DNA from: Larix kaempferi
Lineage: Eukaryota; Streptophyta; Pinopsida; Pinales; Pinaceae
Direction of reading: 5' to 3'
NCBI GenBank assembly: GCA_027924585.1
Contig: BSBM01000426.1
Span: forward strand, 1,077,001 to 1,141,000
Length of the DNA: 64,000 nucleotides
The translations under genes were made by a program, and so were the position numbers. Each line of letters begins with the position of its first letter. Position 1 is the first letter of the stretch. Below the pieces are notes generated by a model. That model ran no database searches. It worked only from the letters and a program-made list of their open reading frames with translations, and was not told the origin of the DNA. Positions 37,075 through 46,338 of this stretch are shown here, piece by piece.

Positions 37075-37385
37075 TCTCTAAGTGTTCATCTGGAGTGTGC
37101 ACCATTCTCTGAACACACTGGAAAAAACCATCCATGACCTCACCATCAAAATTAAATCCATAAGCATAAGTGAATGTAGGATTCAGGTAGACCCTGCTGC
37201 ATGAATGGGATGATGGAGAGTGTTATTTCATTGCTCATTAATCACACCCCAAATCTGAGCGCTCTCTTGGGGATTCCTTCCTCCCCCTTATCATCATAAA
37301 ACCAATAGATAGCTTCTTTGGCCTTATCCATGACCTCATACAAGTAATCCATTGCGGACTTGTCGCCATCAACCAATTGAAGAAA
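37070..37385 (-). pseudogene. hAT transposase pseudogene, central (DUF659-side) part
   Basis: The minus strand encodes FLKLVDGDKSAMDYLYEVMD and then KAKEAIYWFYDD. After a frame change comes NTLHHPIHAAGS, and in a further frame NPTFTYAYGFNFDGEV and FFQCVQRM. The order (AMxxxYEAMDRAKEAI, then LHxPLHAAGxxLNPxF) is the standard middle of plant DUF659/BED-type hAT transposases. It joins, across the retrotransposon, the C-terminal part at 25155-26007. Stops and two frameshifts are present. Confidence 0.65.
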
Positions 37386-38700
37386 CTTTACAAAAATTTC
37401 TTATAAAATTAAAAAAAAATAAAAATTCTTAAAAAAATATTTATCTTTCTATTCTTTTAAAAATTTAAAAATATTTGTGCAAAAATACAATAAGTTCACA
37501 AAAGTAACCTTGTATAGCTCTTCAACATATTTCTAATGGTCAAAAGAACAACAAAAATGGATGTCATGAAACAATTATGTAAATTATAGTTTATGTTCAT
37601 TTGAATGTTTATTTTTTTAACTAAATTGGGCATATTGGGCATTTTTATATTATAAAAGGCTAATTAATTATAGAAGTCCAAAACAAAACTTCAATTTTTT
37701 TTTAGCATTATTATGCTCATTTACATCAATCCACGGTCTTGACACCATAAAGGAGATGTTAATATCTAATAAATAGCTATATACTTTAACATATTAGTAG
37801 AGCAACATTTTGCATAAACACACAATAAACAACTAAAATTAACTAGTACAGTGGCCACTAGACATTACCTAGGATCAACATTGTCTCCTGTGCATCCACC
37901 AAAACTTGAAATGTTCACAATGGCGTGAGGAGTTTGTTGTTCAAATAGTTTCTTCTTCCATACTTCTGCTTTAAGCGTGATAGATGAGCCTGGATTGTTT
38001 TGCTATCAGCATCTCAACAACATCATGGTCTCCAACTACGTGACACATACGCGAATATGTCCTTTTGCATTGCCCAAGCGATGAACGAGACTTAGGTGTG
38101 TATCGTGATCTGACAAAATGCCTCCAGAACATCTTCTAACTGAGAATTCATCCAACATAAATTTCTTCTGATATTCCGGATGTCAGCCCTGACATCCCTA
38201 ATTCTGACAGTTAACTCCTCAGAAATGGCTTCCAAGTCCGCGTATGTCTCCATTATTGGCGCCACTTCAATTGACCCCTGCAATATCCCAGAGCCCCACA
38301 GTTTCTAGAAAAGAATAAAGCCTTTCTCACTTCCAAAGAGACATCTCCTCAGAGCCCATTGTTTACACAGAAGCCACTTCCCCAGGGCAAAGAGGAAAGT
38401 GATGTCCTCTACCAGCGCCAATATCACTATCTCAAGGTTGTCTTTCCACACACCAGAATGGCATTGGCATTTAAATCGCCTTTTGTTGGTGACGGAAAAT
38501 TTTCTGATAAGGCACAGTTCCATTTTTTTTATTTTTTTTTCTGGAATTTGGACGATCTGGATCAGTCTTAAAATGGGCCAAAACCCCTGAACACAATTCC
38601 ATGACATAATTCTGCAGTAAATAAGATGAAACTACAATTCCACCAATTTTTATAACCGAATCTAGGAACAAATCGCATAAAAACAAAGCGATTTGAGTGA
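37386..38700. other. AT-rich flank with minor coding-like patches
   Basis: No clear gene. On the minus strand, EVWKKKLFEQQTPHAIVNIS is open near 37885-37985 and may be an upstream exon of the hAT pseudogene. A 63-codon minus ORF at 38092-38283 has a heptad-like LEAISEELTVRIRDVRADIR stretch. Neither is assignable. Confidence 0.35.
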
Positions 38701-38739
38701 CGCCCACCAGAATTCATAGTCTCGGAGCTAGGCCTTTTT

Positions 38740-38810
38740 GCCCGGGGCATAGTGGGGACCGCCACTATGTTATCTCGTCCCTTGGAGGCTCGGCCATGTG
38801 GGGACCCGGT
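38740..38810. repeat. Third, diverged copy of the GTTATCTC(A/G)TCCCTT motif
   Basis: GGGGCATAGTGGGGACC, then GTTATCTCGTCCCTTGGAGG, then CATGTGGGGACCC. This aligns with the repeats at 64-264 and 674-813. CATAGTGG-GGACCG-CCACTATG forms a perfect 8-bp stem here, where the other copies have GTGTGG/CCACA or AGTG/CACT at the same place. Confidence 0.6.
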
Positions 38811-39176
38811 ACATCTGACTCGACAGACTGACTTCAGACTGACATAAAGTTATTCTATCTGGCCGACAAACATGGGCCATTATTATTACATCACAATGAG
38901 TACAAGCATCTCGGTACAAAAGTAACCCGAGGGAATCAAAACAACTTTCGGCGAGCATGGCCGACAAAATATGTACATCAGATTCTTCACGGACCGGCAA
39001 GCTTCATTCCCGGAAACTGTCACGGGCAATTATGGCGTATCATAACCGGAACCGCACACACATACTATTGTGCCATCTGGACCAGGCACACCGCCGCACA
39101 CACAGTCAAGACATCCTTCATCATATAAATTTTCTTCTAGCTCACGCCTAGCCAATTCTTCTTCAATGTAGTTAGG

Positions 39177-42100
39177 CTAGGATTCAGTATACTGCCAGTA
39201 TTCATTCTCAGGAAATTCTGCATTCATGTCCGGATACAGTAAGTCACCAAAACATCTTTCTACATCTGACCCTCTGAGGTACTCGTTAGGTCTGAATACA
39301 AATTCTGAAGCAAATTGTGACTCAACCCTATAATTTAACGGAAGGGTTCTTCTATGTACCCTTGTATCCAGTCTTTTTCCTTTGTCATCTCTCTTAATGA
39401 ATTTCTGAGTGACATTTACACAGTAATCCAATGGAGTATACCTACCTCCATGATGTCTTAACTTAAACTTAAACCACTGATTAGCCTGATCAGCGGCTTG
39501 CATATCAGCCTCTAAATGAAGGATAAAATTAGCTTTTCTGTCTACCCATTCAACTCTAGGGCAGAACTTATCCAAAAATATCTGAGTCCAACCGGACCAC
39601 TTTCTATGTTTTAAGTTGCCAAGGTCTGCACATATAATAATTGCAGTTTGTTCTCTGCAAAACTGGAGAATCAAATTATATGAAGTCCATGTTAAATCTC
39701 CTTGACCGAGATCAACATACCATATTTCTCCGTCCTCTTCAACATTTTTATCAATCCACACATCCTGACATTTGGCTAATTTTTCCTGGGCTTTCTGGAG
39801 TCCTCTGAATGCTGCTTTTTCCCATCGTTCCAGGATTTTTATTTTACAGGGGCTTTCCTGGATTTCTTTTATCAGGGTGAGGCTGAGGTATTTTTCGGCA
39901 TCTTGCCGATCTGCATAATCCAGCAACTGCTGGCGTTCTTCTTGGGAGATATCCTTATCCCATGGAGCTAGGAATAAGGATCCTGGGGGAGCTTGGAGAG
40001 CTTCTTCTTCTTCTTGAAATGGAGCTTTGCCTTTATAAGAGACCATCCTATCTCTCATATAACTTTCATTCTGGTTAGAACCAGATCCACCGGCTTCTGA
40101 AGAAAACATATTTAGACTGGGTAAAATCTGTACAGTCTCACGTGTCAACATATCAGTAAGACAATTTAAATATCCTGGCTTGTAAACAATATCATAATCA
40201 AAGTTACTAAGCCAAAGAAACCATTTAAGAATTCTGCTGCTATTTTCTGCCATTAAATTTTCATTTTTGAATATGTCGGGAATGATCTTTAGATCTGTTC
40301 TGATAACAAATCTAACTGGTTTCAAATACAAGATGAAGTGATTCACGGTCTTTTTGACAGCCAAAATTTCTTTATGACTGCTCGGATAATTTAATTCAGC
40401 TCCTTTGAAAGAACCAGATGCATAACCGCAAATATTGGCCTTGCCATCAATTTCTTCTAGTAGTACACCACCCCATGTTGTACTAGAAGCATCTGTTTCT
40501 ATTATTAATTTACCAGTCCCTTGAGGAAGACTAAGGGCTGGCAGTTGCTTTACTTTAGCTTTAATTTGCTGCACAGCTAAAGTCATTTGGTCAGACCATG
40601 GAATGGGCTGCTTTTTAAGCCTTTGCTGCAGACAATGGATATCAGCAGCTTGTCCTTTATAAAAAGGTCTGATATAATTCAAGCAACCTAGAAATCTTTG
40701 CAGCTGGGTCTTCTCTAGAATTTTATCGGGAAAATGCTCAAAAGATTGCAGCACATGGTTTTGCAATATTACCTGACCGGCTTTAATGTGCAGACCCAAA
40801 AATTCAATATCAGTTCTGCCTATCTCCATTTTACTAGCAGACAGAACTAAACCATGCTTATAGACCAAGTCGTAAAACTGCTGAAGATGCTTTAAATGTT
40901 CTTGCAGATTTTTAGAACAAATTAAAATATCATCAATAAAAACTGCTAACCAAGGAATATCTCTGAAAATATCTTCCATCCTTTTTTGGAATTCAGATGG
41001 AGCATTATTAATCCCGAATGGTAGCACCTTCCACTGATATTGACCATGTGGAACAACAAAAGCAGTTTTATATCTATCATTTGCTTCAATACCAATCTGA
41101 TAGAAACCAGACTTAAGATCAAATTTACTGAAGATAGTACACCCAGTTATTTTCTGCAACAAACTTGCTTTATCAGGCAAAGGATACCTGACCTTCTGGA
41201 GTACAGCATTCAACGGCTTGAGATTCACAACCAATCTTGGTTTACCTCTTTTCTGCTCGCTATGCTTATTGACAACAAAAGCTCGACAAGCCCAAGGGCT
41301 TTTTGATGGTTCAATCAATCCTTTCTTTAAGAGCTCTTGAATTTTGTTAGAGCAAAATTCTCTTTCACTGGGGCTCATCAACCTAGCAGAGGCTTTCATT
41401 GGTTTGATCTTCTGAAGAGGATCAAATGGTAAGGAAACAAAATACTTTTCTCTAGTCCAAAAAGCATTGGGACTTTCAGAGCAACAATCTTTTTTCAACC
41501 TATCAGAAATCCCATCGAGATATTTCTCACTATTGATTTGAGCAAAAGATATGCACCTTTCCATTTTAGCAAGTGAGACTTTTGACTGATTTGGGGATTG
41601 ACTCTGAGACTGTTGTGGGATAGGTTTACACTGTGGTTTAAAAGTATGACTCAAAGGTAAGACCACAGACTGATTATTAACTGTACATTGGAATAACATC
41701 TTCCGAGTATCTATAGAAAATGGACTGATAGACACTAGAAAATCTGAACCTAAAACACAATCTTCCTTTACAGCATCTAGTCTGAAAAGAGAAATAGTAC
41801 TATTTACAGAAGATAAAGATATCGGAAAATCCTTTACTTTCCCAGTTAGGTAAACAGGAGTTCCTTGAATTGCAGAGCCAAATTCTTTGGCTTCTTCCCA
41901 ATAGAAGTGAGGAAGAGCATTTCCTTTAGCTAAATTGAACTGACTTCCGGAATCAATCAGGCATTGGATTGGGTAGGGTTTAAATTCAGCTGGGCAGAAT
42001 GTTAAGGTGATGAAAAGTTTAGGGCCTGAAACAGCTCCTAAAAGGCTTAAGCTTTGAGACTTTGGTGAGGGAGAGTGTTCAGGGGTTTTTTCAGGAGATT

Positions 42101-43955
42101 CTTCTTCTGGACCTTCAACTTCCTTGTGTCCACAAACCCTTTCTATTTCATTGGACAGTTCATCTTCTGATGACTGGTCTTTTTCCATCAATAGAATAGT
42201 CAATGCATTCTTTATCTCATCAGCCTCTTTGACTAATCTTCTTATTTCATCTTGTTTGCTTTTCAACTTATTTCTCAGCAATTTTTCTCTATCTGCTCTG
42301 TGTGCCTGCCTGTCTACATGACCACTAGGGTATTCTTTATAAAGATCAGCAGGATTAAAATTTAATTGTAACTTTTCCTTACCCTTTTCTTTGCCTATAG
42401 CTTGCAGCTGAGCTTGTAAAGCTTTCTTTTCATTTCTAAGCTCAGTTCTTTCTTGATGTCTAAAAATGGGAATAGAAGATAACTGCAAATCAATAGATGC
42501 AATTCTTTTTTCAATCTGTACAGGAGAGACTGTTCTAGAAAACATATACAAGTTAAAATCAAACTCAGGGAGTTCAAACTGTTTTTCAATCTGTACAGGA
42601 GAGACTGTTCTAGAAAACATATACAAGTTAAAATCAAACTCAGGGAGTTCAAACTGTTTTGGTAGTCCACACCCCCCTAAATGTGGTTCCGTGTCGGAAT
42701 CTGTACAGGACTCGGGATCACATTTAGCAAAAGTAGGAAAATCTTCTTGAGAAGAATCAGAATCAGCATTCTCAGATTCGGAATCAGGTAAATAAATAAT
42801 TTCTCCAGAGGGAGAAGGAAAATCATCAGAAAATTTATACAAATCCCACCATTGGGGATCCAGCGTTGTGCAGAGAGCTGCCAACCTGGGTCGGGATTTC
42901 CTGTCTGGACACTTGGATGCCCAATGTCCTTTCTTTCCACAGATGAAACATGTATCACCAGATCCTTTCTCTTTCCTTCTTTTCACAAATCTTTTTGGAG
43001 ATCGTTTGAACTTATGGTGCTTTTTAGCATAGTTTGATTTGTGTTTATAAGGTTTATCATAGTGATATCTGCCTTCAGAGGTGAAAAATTTATTTTTCTT
43101 CTTACAATGACAGCCTTCTTTTCCTAAATGTCCACGATTATGGGCTCCACAACCCCAATCGGGCATTTTTGCAACCTCTTTACAAAATGAAGCAGAAAAC
43201 ATTTGTTGATGACGCTTAAAATCTTTATCTACCCTTTTACTCAAACAATGTTCTTGCCATGTTTCAAGGATATGATTATGTAACTGAGCAAGAGACAAAG
43301 ATCTAAGGGGAATATTTTTATCTTTCAAATATTTTTCCACTGCATCTGGGACATGTCCTGGAAAACTTCTGAGGTAATGCTTAAGATAGGCTTCATTGCC
43401 TGACTTACCTGAAGAGATTAATAACTTCTGCATATAGCAGAAATATTCTTCGGTTTTACTTAGATCACAAAGCCTAGCAGACATATACAATGATGCTAAG
43501 TGATCATAATCTTCAAGTTCTTCAGGGCCATAAAATTCTCTACTTAAAGCAGAGATGATTTGCTCATCTGAATCATTAGATGCTAACAGCTCATTTCTTG
43601 TATCTTGAGGTAACCACCTCCACCATTCATATGCCAAACCAGATAGACCAGCAACTAATTGTGCTCCTAGCATTTGTGCTGTAAGGTTGTGGTCTTGTTG
43701 CTTTTTATAAATAAGCCAATGAGTAAGCAATTGTAAGGCATTTTTTATTTCTTCCCTTGACTGACACTGAATATTCAAAACTGGTTGTTCAGGCATTTGG
43801 GAAATTAAATTATTAAGATTATTGACACCAAAACTAAAAACTTTTGGAGCTATAGAAATATCCTGAGCATCTGGCATATGGGTGTCAAAACCTTCATTAT
43901 GAGGCTGAGATCCTATCCTGAGTGTATTTGAAGACTCTGCTGCTATCATATTCAC
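39177..43955 (-). CDS. Caulimovirid coat-protease-RT-RNase H polyprotein segment (1592 aa)
   Basis: Domain order by residue: an N-terminal coat-like region (~40-330) ending in a very basic Lys/His/Arg tract; a CCHC zinc knuckle at 336-349 (CFICGKKGHWASKC); an acidic linker; an aspartic protease with DSG at 668-670 instead of DTG; reverse transcriptase ~880-1075 with FIDD at 1006-1009; RNase H ~1140-1275 with the first Asp at 1155 (ETDAS) and a final Asp at 1268. About 320 residues follow that I do not recognise. A perfect 75-bp tandem duplication repeats 25 residues in the linker (42506-42655). The listed start Met is only the first ATG after an upstream TGA; the same frame is open back to that TGA with 33 further codons, so translation may not start here in nature. 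The terminal TAG is followed by 48 more in-frame codons. It probably functions only as a remnant, but it is strikingly intact. Confidence 0.85.
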   Translation of the reverse strand: MNMIAAESSNTLRIGSQPHNEGFDTHMPDAQDISIAPKVFSFGVNNLNNLISQMPEQPVLNIQCQSREEIKNALQLLTHWLIYKKQQDHNLTAQMLGAQLVAGLSGLAYEWWRWLPQDTRNELLASNDSDEQIISALSREFYGPEELEDYDHLASLYMSARLCDLSKTEEYFCYMQKLLISSGKSGNEAYLKHYLRSFPGHVPDAVEKYLKDKNIPLRSLSLAQLHNHILETWQEHCLSKRVDKDFKRHQQMFSASFCKEVAKMPDWGCGAHNRGHLGKEGCHCKKKNKFFTSEGRYHYDKPYKHKSNYAKKHHKFKRSPKRFVKRRKEKGSGDTCFICGKKGHWASKCPDRKSRPRLAALCTTLDPQWWDLYKFSDDFPSPSGEIIYLPDSESENADSDSSQEDFPTFAKCDPESCTDSDTEPHLGGCGLPKQFELPEFDFNLYMFSRTVSPVQIEKQFELPEFDFNLYMFSRTVSPVQIEKRIASIDLQLSSIPIFRHQERTELRNEKKALQAQLQAIGKEKGKEKLQLNFNPADLYKEYPSGHVDRQAHRADREKLLRNKLKSKQDEIRRLVKEADEIKNALTILLMEKDQSSEDELSNEIERVCGHKEVEGPEEESPEKTPEHSPSPKSQSLSLLGAVSGPKLFITLTFCPAEFKPYPIQCLIDSGSQFNLAKGNALPHFYWEEAKEFGSAIQGTPVYLTGKVKDFPISLSSVNSTISLFRLDAVKEDCVLGSDFLVSISPFSIDTRKMLFQCTVNNQSVVLPLSHTFKPQCKPIPQQSQSQSPNQSKVSLAKMERCISFAQINSEKYLDGISDRLKKDCCSESPNAFWTREKYFVSLPFDPLQKIKPMKASARLMSPSEREFCSNKIQELLKKGLIEPSKSPWACRAFVVNKHSEQKRGKPRLVVNLKPLNAVLQKVRYPLPDKASLLQKITGCTIFSKFDLKSGFYQIGIEANDRYKTAFVVPHGQYQWKVLPFGINNAPSEFQKRMEDIFRDIPWLAVFIDDILICSKNLQEHLKHLQQFYDLVYKHGLVLSASKMEIGRTDIEFLGLHIKAGQVILQNHVLQSFEHFPDKILEKTQLQRFLGCLNYIRPFYKGQAADIHCLQQRLKKQPIPWSDQMTLAVQQIKAKVKQLPALSLPQGTGKLIIETDASSTTWGGVLLEEIDGKANICGYASGSFKGAELNYPSSHKEILAVKKTVNHFILYLKPVRFVIRTDLKIIPDIFKNENLMAENSSRILKWFLWLSNFDYDIVYKPGYLNCLTDMLTRETVQILPSLNMFSSEAGGSGSNQNESYMRDRMVSYKGKAPFQEEEEALQAPPGSLFLAPWDKDISQEERQQLLDYADRQDAEKYLSLTLIKEIQESPCKIKILERWEKAAFRGLQKAQEKLAKCQDVWIDKNVEEDGEIWYVDLGQGDLTWTSYNLILQFCREQTAIIICADLGNLKHRKWSGWTQIFLDKFCPRVEWVDRKANFILHLEADMQAADQANQWFKFKLRHHGGRYTPLDYCVNVTQKFIKRDDKGKRLDTRVHRRTLPLNYRVESQFASEFVFRPNEYLRGSDVERCFGDLLYPDMNAEFPENEYWQYTES

Positions 43956-44054
43956 ATCCCCAACATACTTAGGATCTAGGACAGGCTTATAGTTTTTAAA
44001 TGCATCAATCCATTCAATGATATCTTGTTTCTCAGCATCACTTGCTCCAAAATC

Positions 44055-45791
44055 TCATTCTGGTCTGTTATCAACAGAACTGCTATTCAAAACACCTAGG
44101 GAAACAGATTTGGAGTGACCTTTTTTGGCTAACTTCAATACTTGATCAGGAACAACATATTGTTTCTTTTTCAGTTCCTGTGTCCTAGTTGTCAATTCTG
44201 CTAGAACATCTAATCTTCTTTCCAGCTTATCTGAAGCTACTGAGATAGCCTTTTCAATTTCTGTTGTATCATGCAACAGATGGTCAAGAAGTTCTAATTT
44301 AGTGATGACTGTATCTAACTGTTTTCTTTGTTCATCACAGCTAGATTTTAGAAGCTGGATATCATGTGCCATATCCTCAAGATTATTGGCAGTGCAATGT
44401 AACTGCAAATTTGTCCAATTAGCTAACTTAATTTCATCTGGTGCAGACTGATCAGATGAAGTGGCCTTTGTGGATATGAATTCTCTCTTTGTCTGTCCAT
44501 CAGAAGAATACTGCCTGAAGGCGGTTTCTGGGAGATTTCTACCAGGGAAATATGATCTTTGGCCGTGGGCATTGGTAGATTCGGATTCAGCTCTGCCTCT
44601 TGGCAGGCTAGAAAACATTCCAAGAGTAGGGTACTCATGCAAACTTTCTTTGTGTTTCTCTTTTTGTAAAAGTTTTTGTTTTATCTTTTTGCAAGCAGAA
44701 CAATCTGCATGCTGACCTCTATGTTCAAAATCGGAAAGACCTGAAAAAGACTCATTATTTACAGACAGATTCGGTATTGGTTCTTCTGCTGACTGTTTGC
44801 TTACCTGATTTGACAGTGCTTGACGTCTTGCAGCATTATAGGATGATGTTGAAGCAGATCTGATCAGAGGAGGACCAAATCTAGGGATAGGTTCAGGATG
44901 AGGAGATCGGAAAGAGGAAGAAGCTTCATCATAGACTAAAGGCTTTGGATTCATGACAGCTTTGACTCTTTCTTGGTGCCTAAGTTCTGAGTATTTTAGT
45001 TCCCAAGACTGCGGGTAACGAATTCCAGTCCAATTGAAAGTTATGGGAGTAGCATTTTTGGATTTGGCAGTAGGTGTTTCCACCACGCTGCAATCTGCAG
45101 AACTCTGTTGGATGTGCGACCTTATCTGGGGTAAAGTATCATTTCCAAATCTAACACAGACACCACCTTTTAATTGAATGATTTTAGAACCTTTCAACAT
45201 ATTAAACCCTTTTGGTAAAATGTATGCTTTAAGAATGTTATATATATGTGGGTCGTCAAGACTGACAGAAAAACGGGGATAGATGGTACCAAAAGCAGAA
45301 CCATCGTGCAGAGGTGCAGTAAACCCCCCAATAACAGCATCAAAAAAATTATTATGACGCGTATCAACAACACAACATAAAGAAGAGACTGCTAATCTAG
45401 GACGGACTAGCGGACCAAGACCAAGTTTCACTGCTCCAAAGTGTGCATATTTAAACTTTTGTTCTCTTGCCCAATCAATCTGAGATTTATCAAGAAGAGA
45501 AATATGAATAGGTTCTTGGTCGTCCGTAAAAGAAATATCAATACTGGAAACTTTAATTTGAGTTGCTGTATGAAAATTCCACCATCTTAATCTGTAAACA
45601 TCACGGGGTAAGATTTGAGGCAATTCCCAGTTGGCAGTTGGGTTCTGGTCATCTATTGTGATATAAGAAGATTCATCAGATGTAGAAGGTTGAAAAGAAC
45701 TGGACCTTCTTTCTGCAAGTGAGACTTCTATGTCATTGGCTGACTGACACTCTAAGTTTGCTAGCTGAACTGTATCCATTGTGGGATCCAT
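44055..45791 (-). CDS. Caulimovirid movement-protein segment (578 aa)
   Basis: Open from ATG 45791 to TGA 44055-44057. Residues ~60-260 have the hydrophobic beta-rich pattern of the 30K movement-protein superfamily, including VRPRLAVSSLCCVVD, an FDAVIGGFTAP strand and the LPKGFNMLKGSKI segment. 30K proteins move virus through plasmodesmata. The region ~270-400 is Ser/Pro-rich and probably disordered, with a CxxC near residue 365. The C-terminal third (~470-550) is a predicted coiled coil with heptad Leu/Ile (IQLLKSSCDEQRKQLDTVI). The next viral segment lies in the same frame beyond the single TGA, so this is probably the N-terminal part of a once-continuous polyprotein. Assignment to the 30K family is by pattern and context. 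Confidence 0.8.
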   Translation of the reverse strand: MDPTMDTVQLANLECQSANDIEVSLAERRSSSFQPSTSDESSYITIDDQNPTANWELPQILPRDVYRLRWWNFHTATQIKVSSIDISFTDDQEPIHISLLDKSQIDWAREQKFKYAHFGAVKLGLGPLVRPRLAVSSLCCVVDTRHNNFFDAVIGGFTAPLHDGSAFGTIYPRFSVSLDDPHIYNILKAYILPKGFNMLKGSKIIQLKGGVCVRFGNDTLPQIRSHIQQSSADCSVVETPTAKSKNATPITFNWTGIRYPQSWELKYSELRHQERVKAVMNPKPLVYDEASSSFRSPHPEPIPRFGPPLIRSASTSSYNAARRQALSNQVSKQSAEEPIPNLSVNNESFSGLSDFEHRGQHADCSACKKIKQKLLQKEKHKESLHEYPTLGMFSSLPRGRAESESTNAHGQRSYFPGRNLPETAFRQYSSDGQTKREFISTKATSSDQSAPDEIKLANWTNLQLHCTANNLEDMAHDIQLLKSSCDEQRKQLDTVITKLELLDHLLHDTTEIEKAISVASDKLERRLDVLAELTTRTQELKKKQYVVPDQVLKLAKKGHSKSVSLGVLNSSSVDNRPE

Positions 45792-46338
45792 ATTAGAATG
45801 AGGTGAGTGCTAGATTCTACGCTGTGGGCAACTATGTAGTCTTACTCCCCTTCCCGCGGGCCTTACTGCTACTCTGACTTCCACACTACGCTTACACCCC
45901 AATGTTCCCTACAATTTCCTCAGCAATCATTTCCACTCCCTACAAGATACAATTGTTCACAAAGTGTTTGAAAAATAAAAGCAGCCAAGTAAATACGATA
46001 CTGACACATGCATCATATAAAGAGCAGAGTATAGATAATACCAGAAATAACTTGAGAATAACAACCTTTTTGCCCCAAATGTTATGTCGTAGAATGGAGA
46101 GGGCATTAGATATACCAAACGTATCGGTGATGAACCCGTGTCCAAGCTTCCCTAAGAGTCTTCCATGCGTGGGATCAGGTGCTCCTTTATGGCGAGTTCT
46201 TGGGGATTGTAACAGCGGCTTAGGGCATTCGTGATTGATGGGACCGCATTAAATGTTGATTGGAGTTTCATATACACCATGGGGATCCTTCTAGGGAATC
46301 CAATGAGTTGTTAATTGGCCCCATTTGTAATCAATTCC

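Larger units (their letters stand above)
39030..46060 (-). mobile_element. Endogenous caulimovirid (petuvirus-like pararetrovirus) copy
   Basis: On the minus strand: a candidate promoter (TATA-like TTTATATG near 46013-46020), a ~230-nt leader with a purine-rich GGGAAGGGGAG near 45846-45856, then movement protein, coat/nucleocapsid zinc knuckle, aspartic protease, reverse transcriptase and RNase H, with no integrase and no LTRs. All of it occupies one reading frame from 45791 to a TAA at 39030-39032, interrupted by TGA at 44055-44057 and TAG at 39177-39179. A single MP-CP-PR-RT-RH polyprotein is the petuvirus/florendovirus plan. No Met-tRNA primer site was found nearby, so the copy is probably not a full circular-genome unit. 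Outer borders are approximate. Confidence 0.85.

Noticed and set aside
45830-46240. Caulimovirid Met-tRNA primer site near the viral leader
   Set aside because: I searched for TGGTATCAGAGC and its complement around both viral flanks and found none. The only exact sites are at 33081 and 57368, in the LTR elements.
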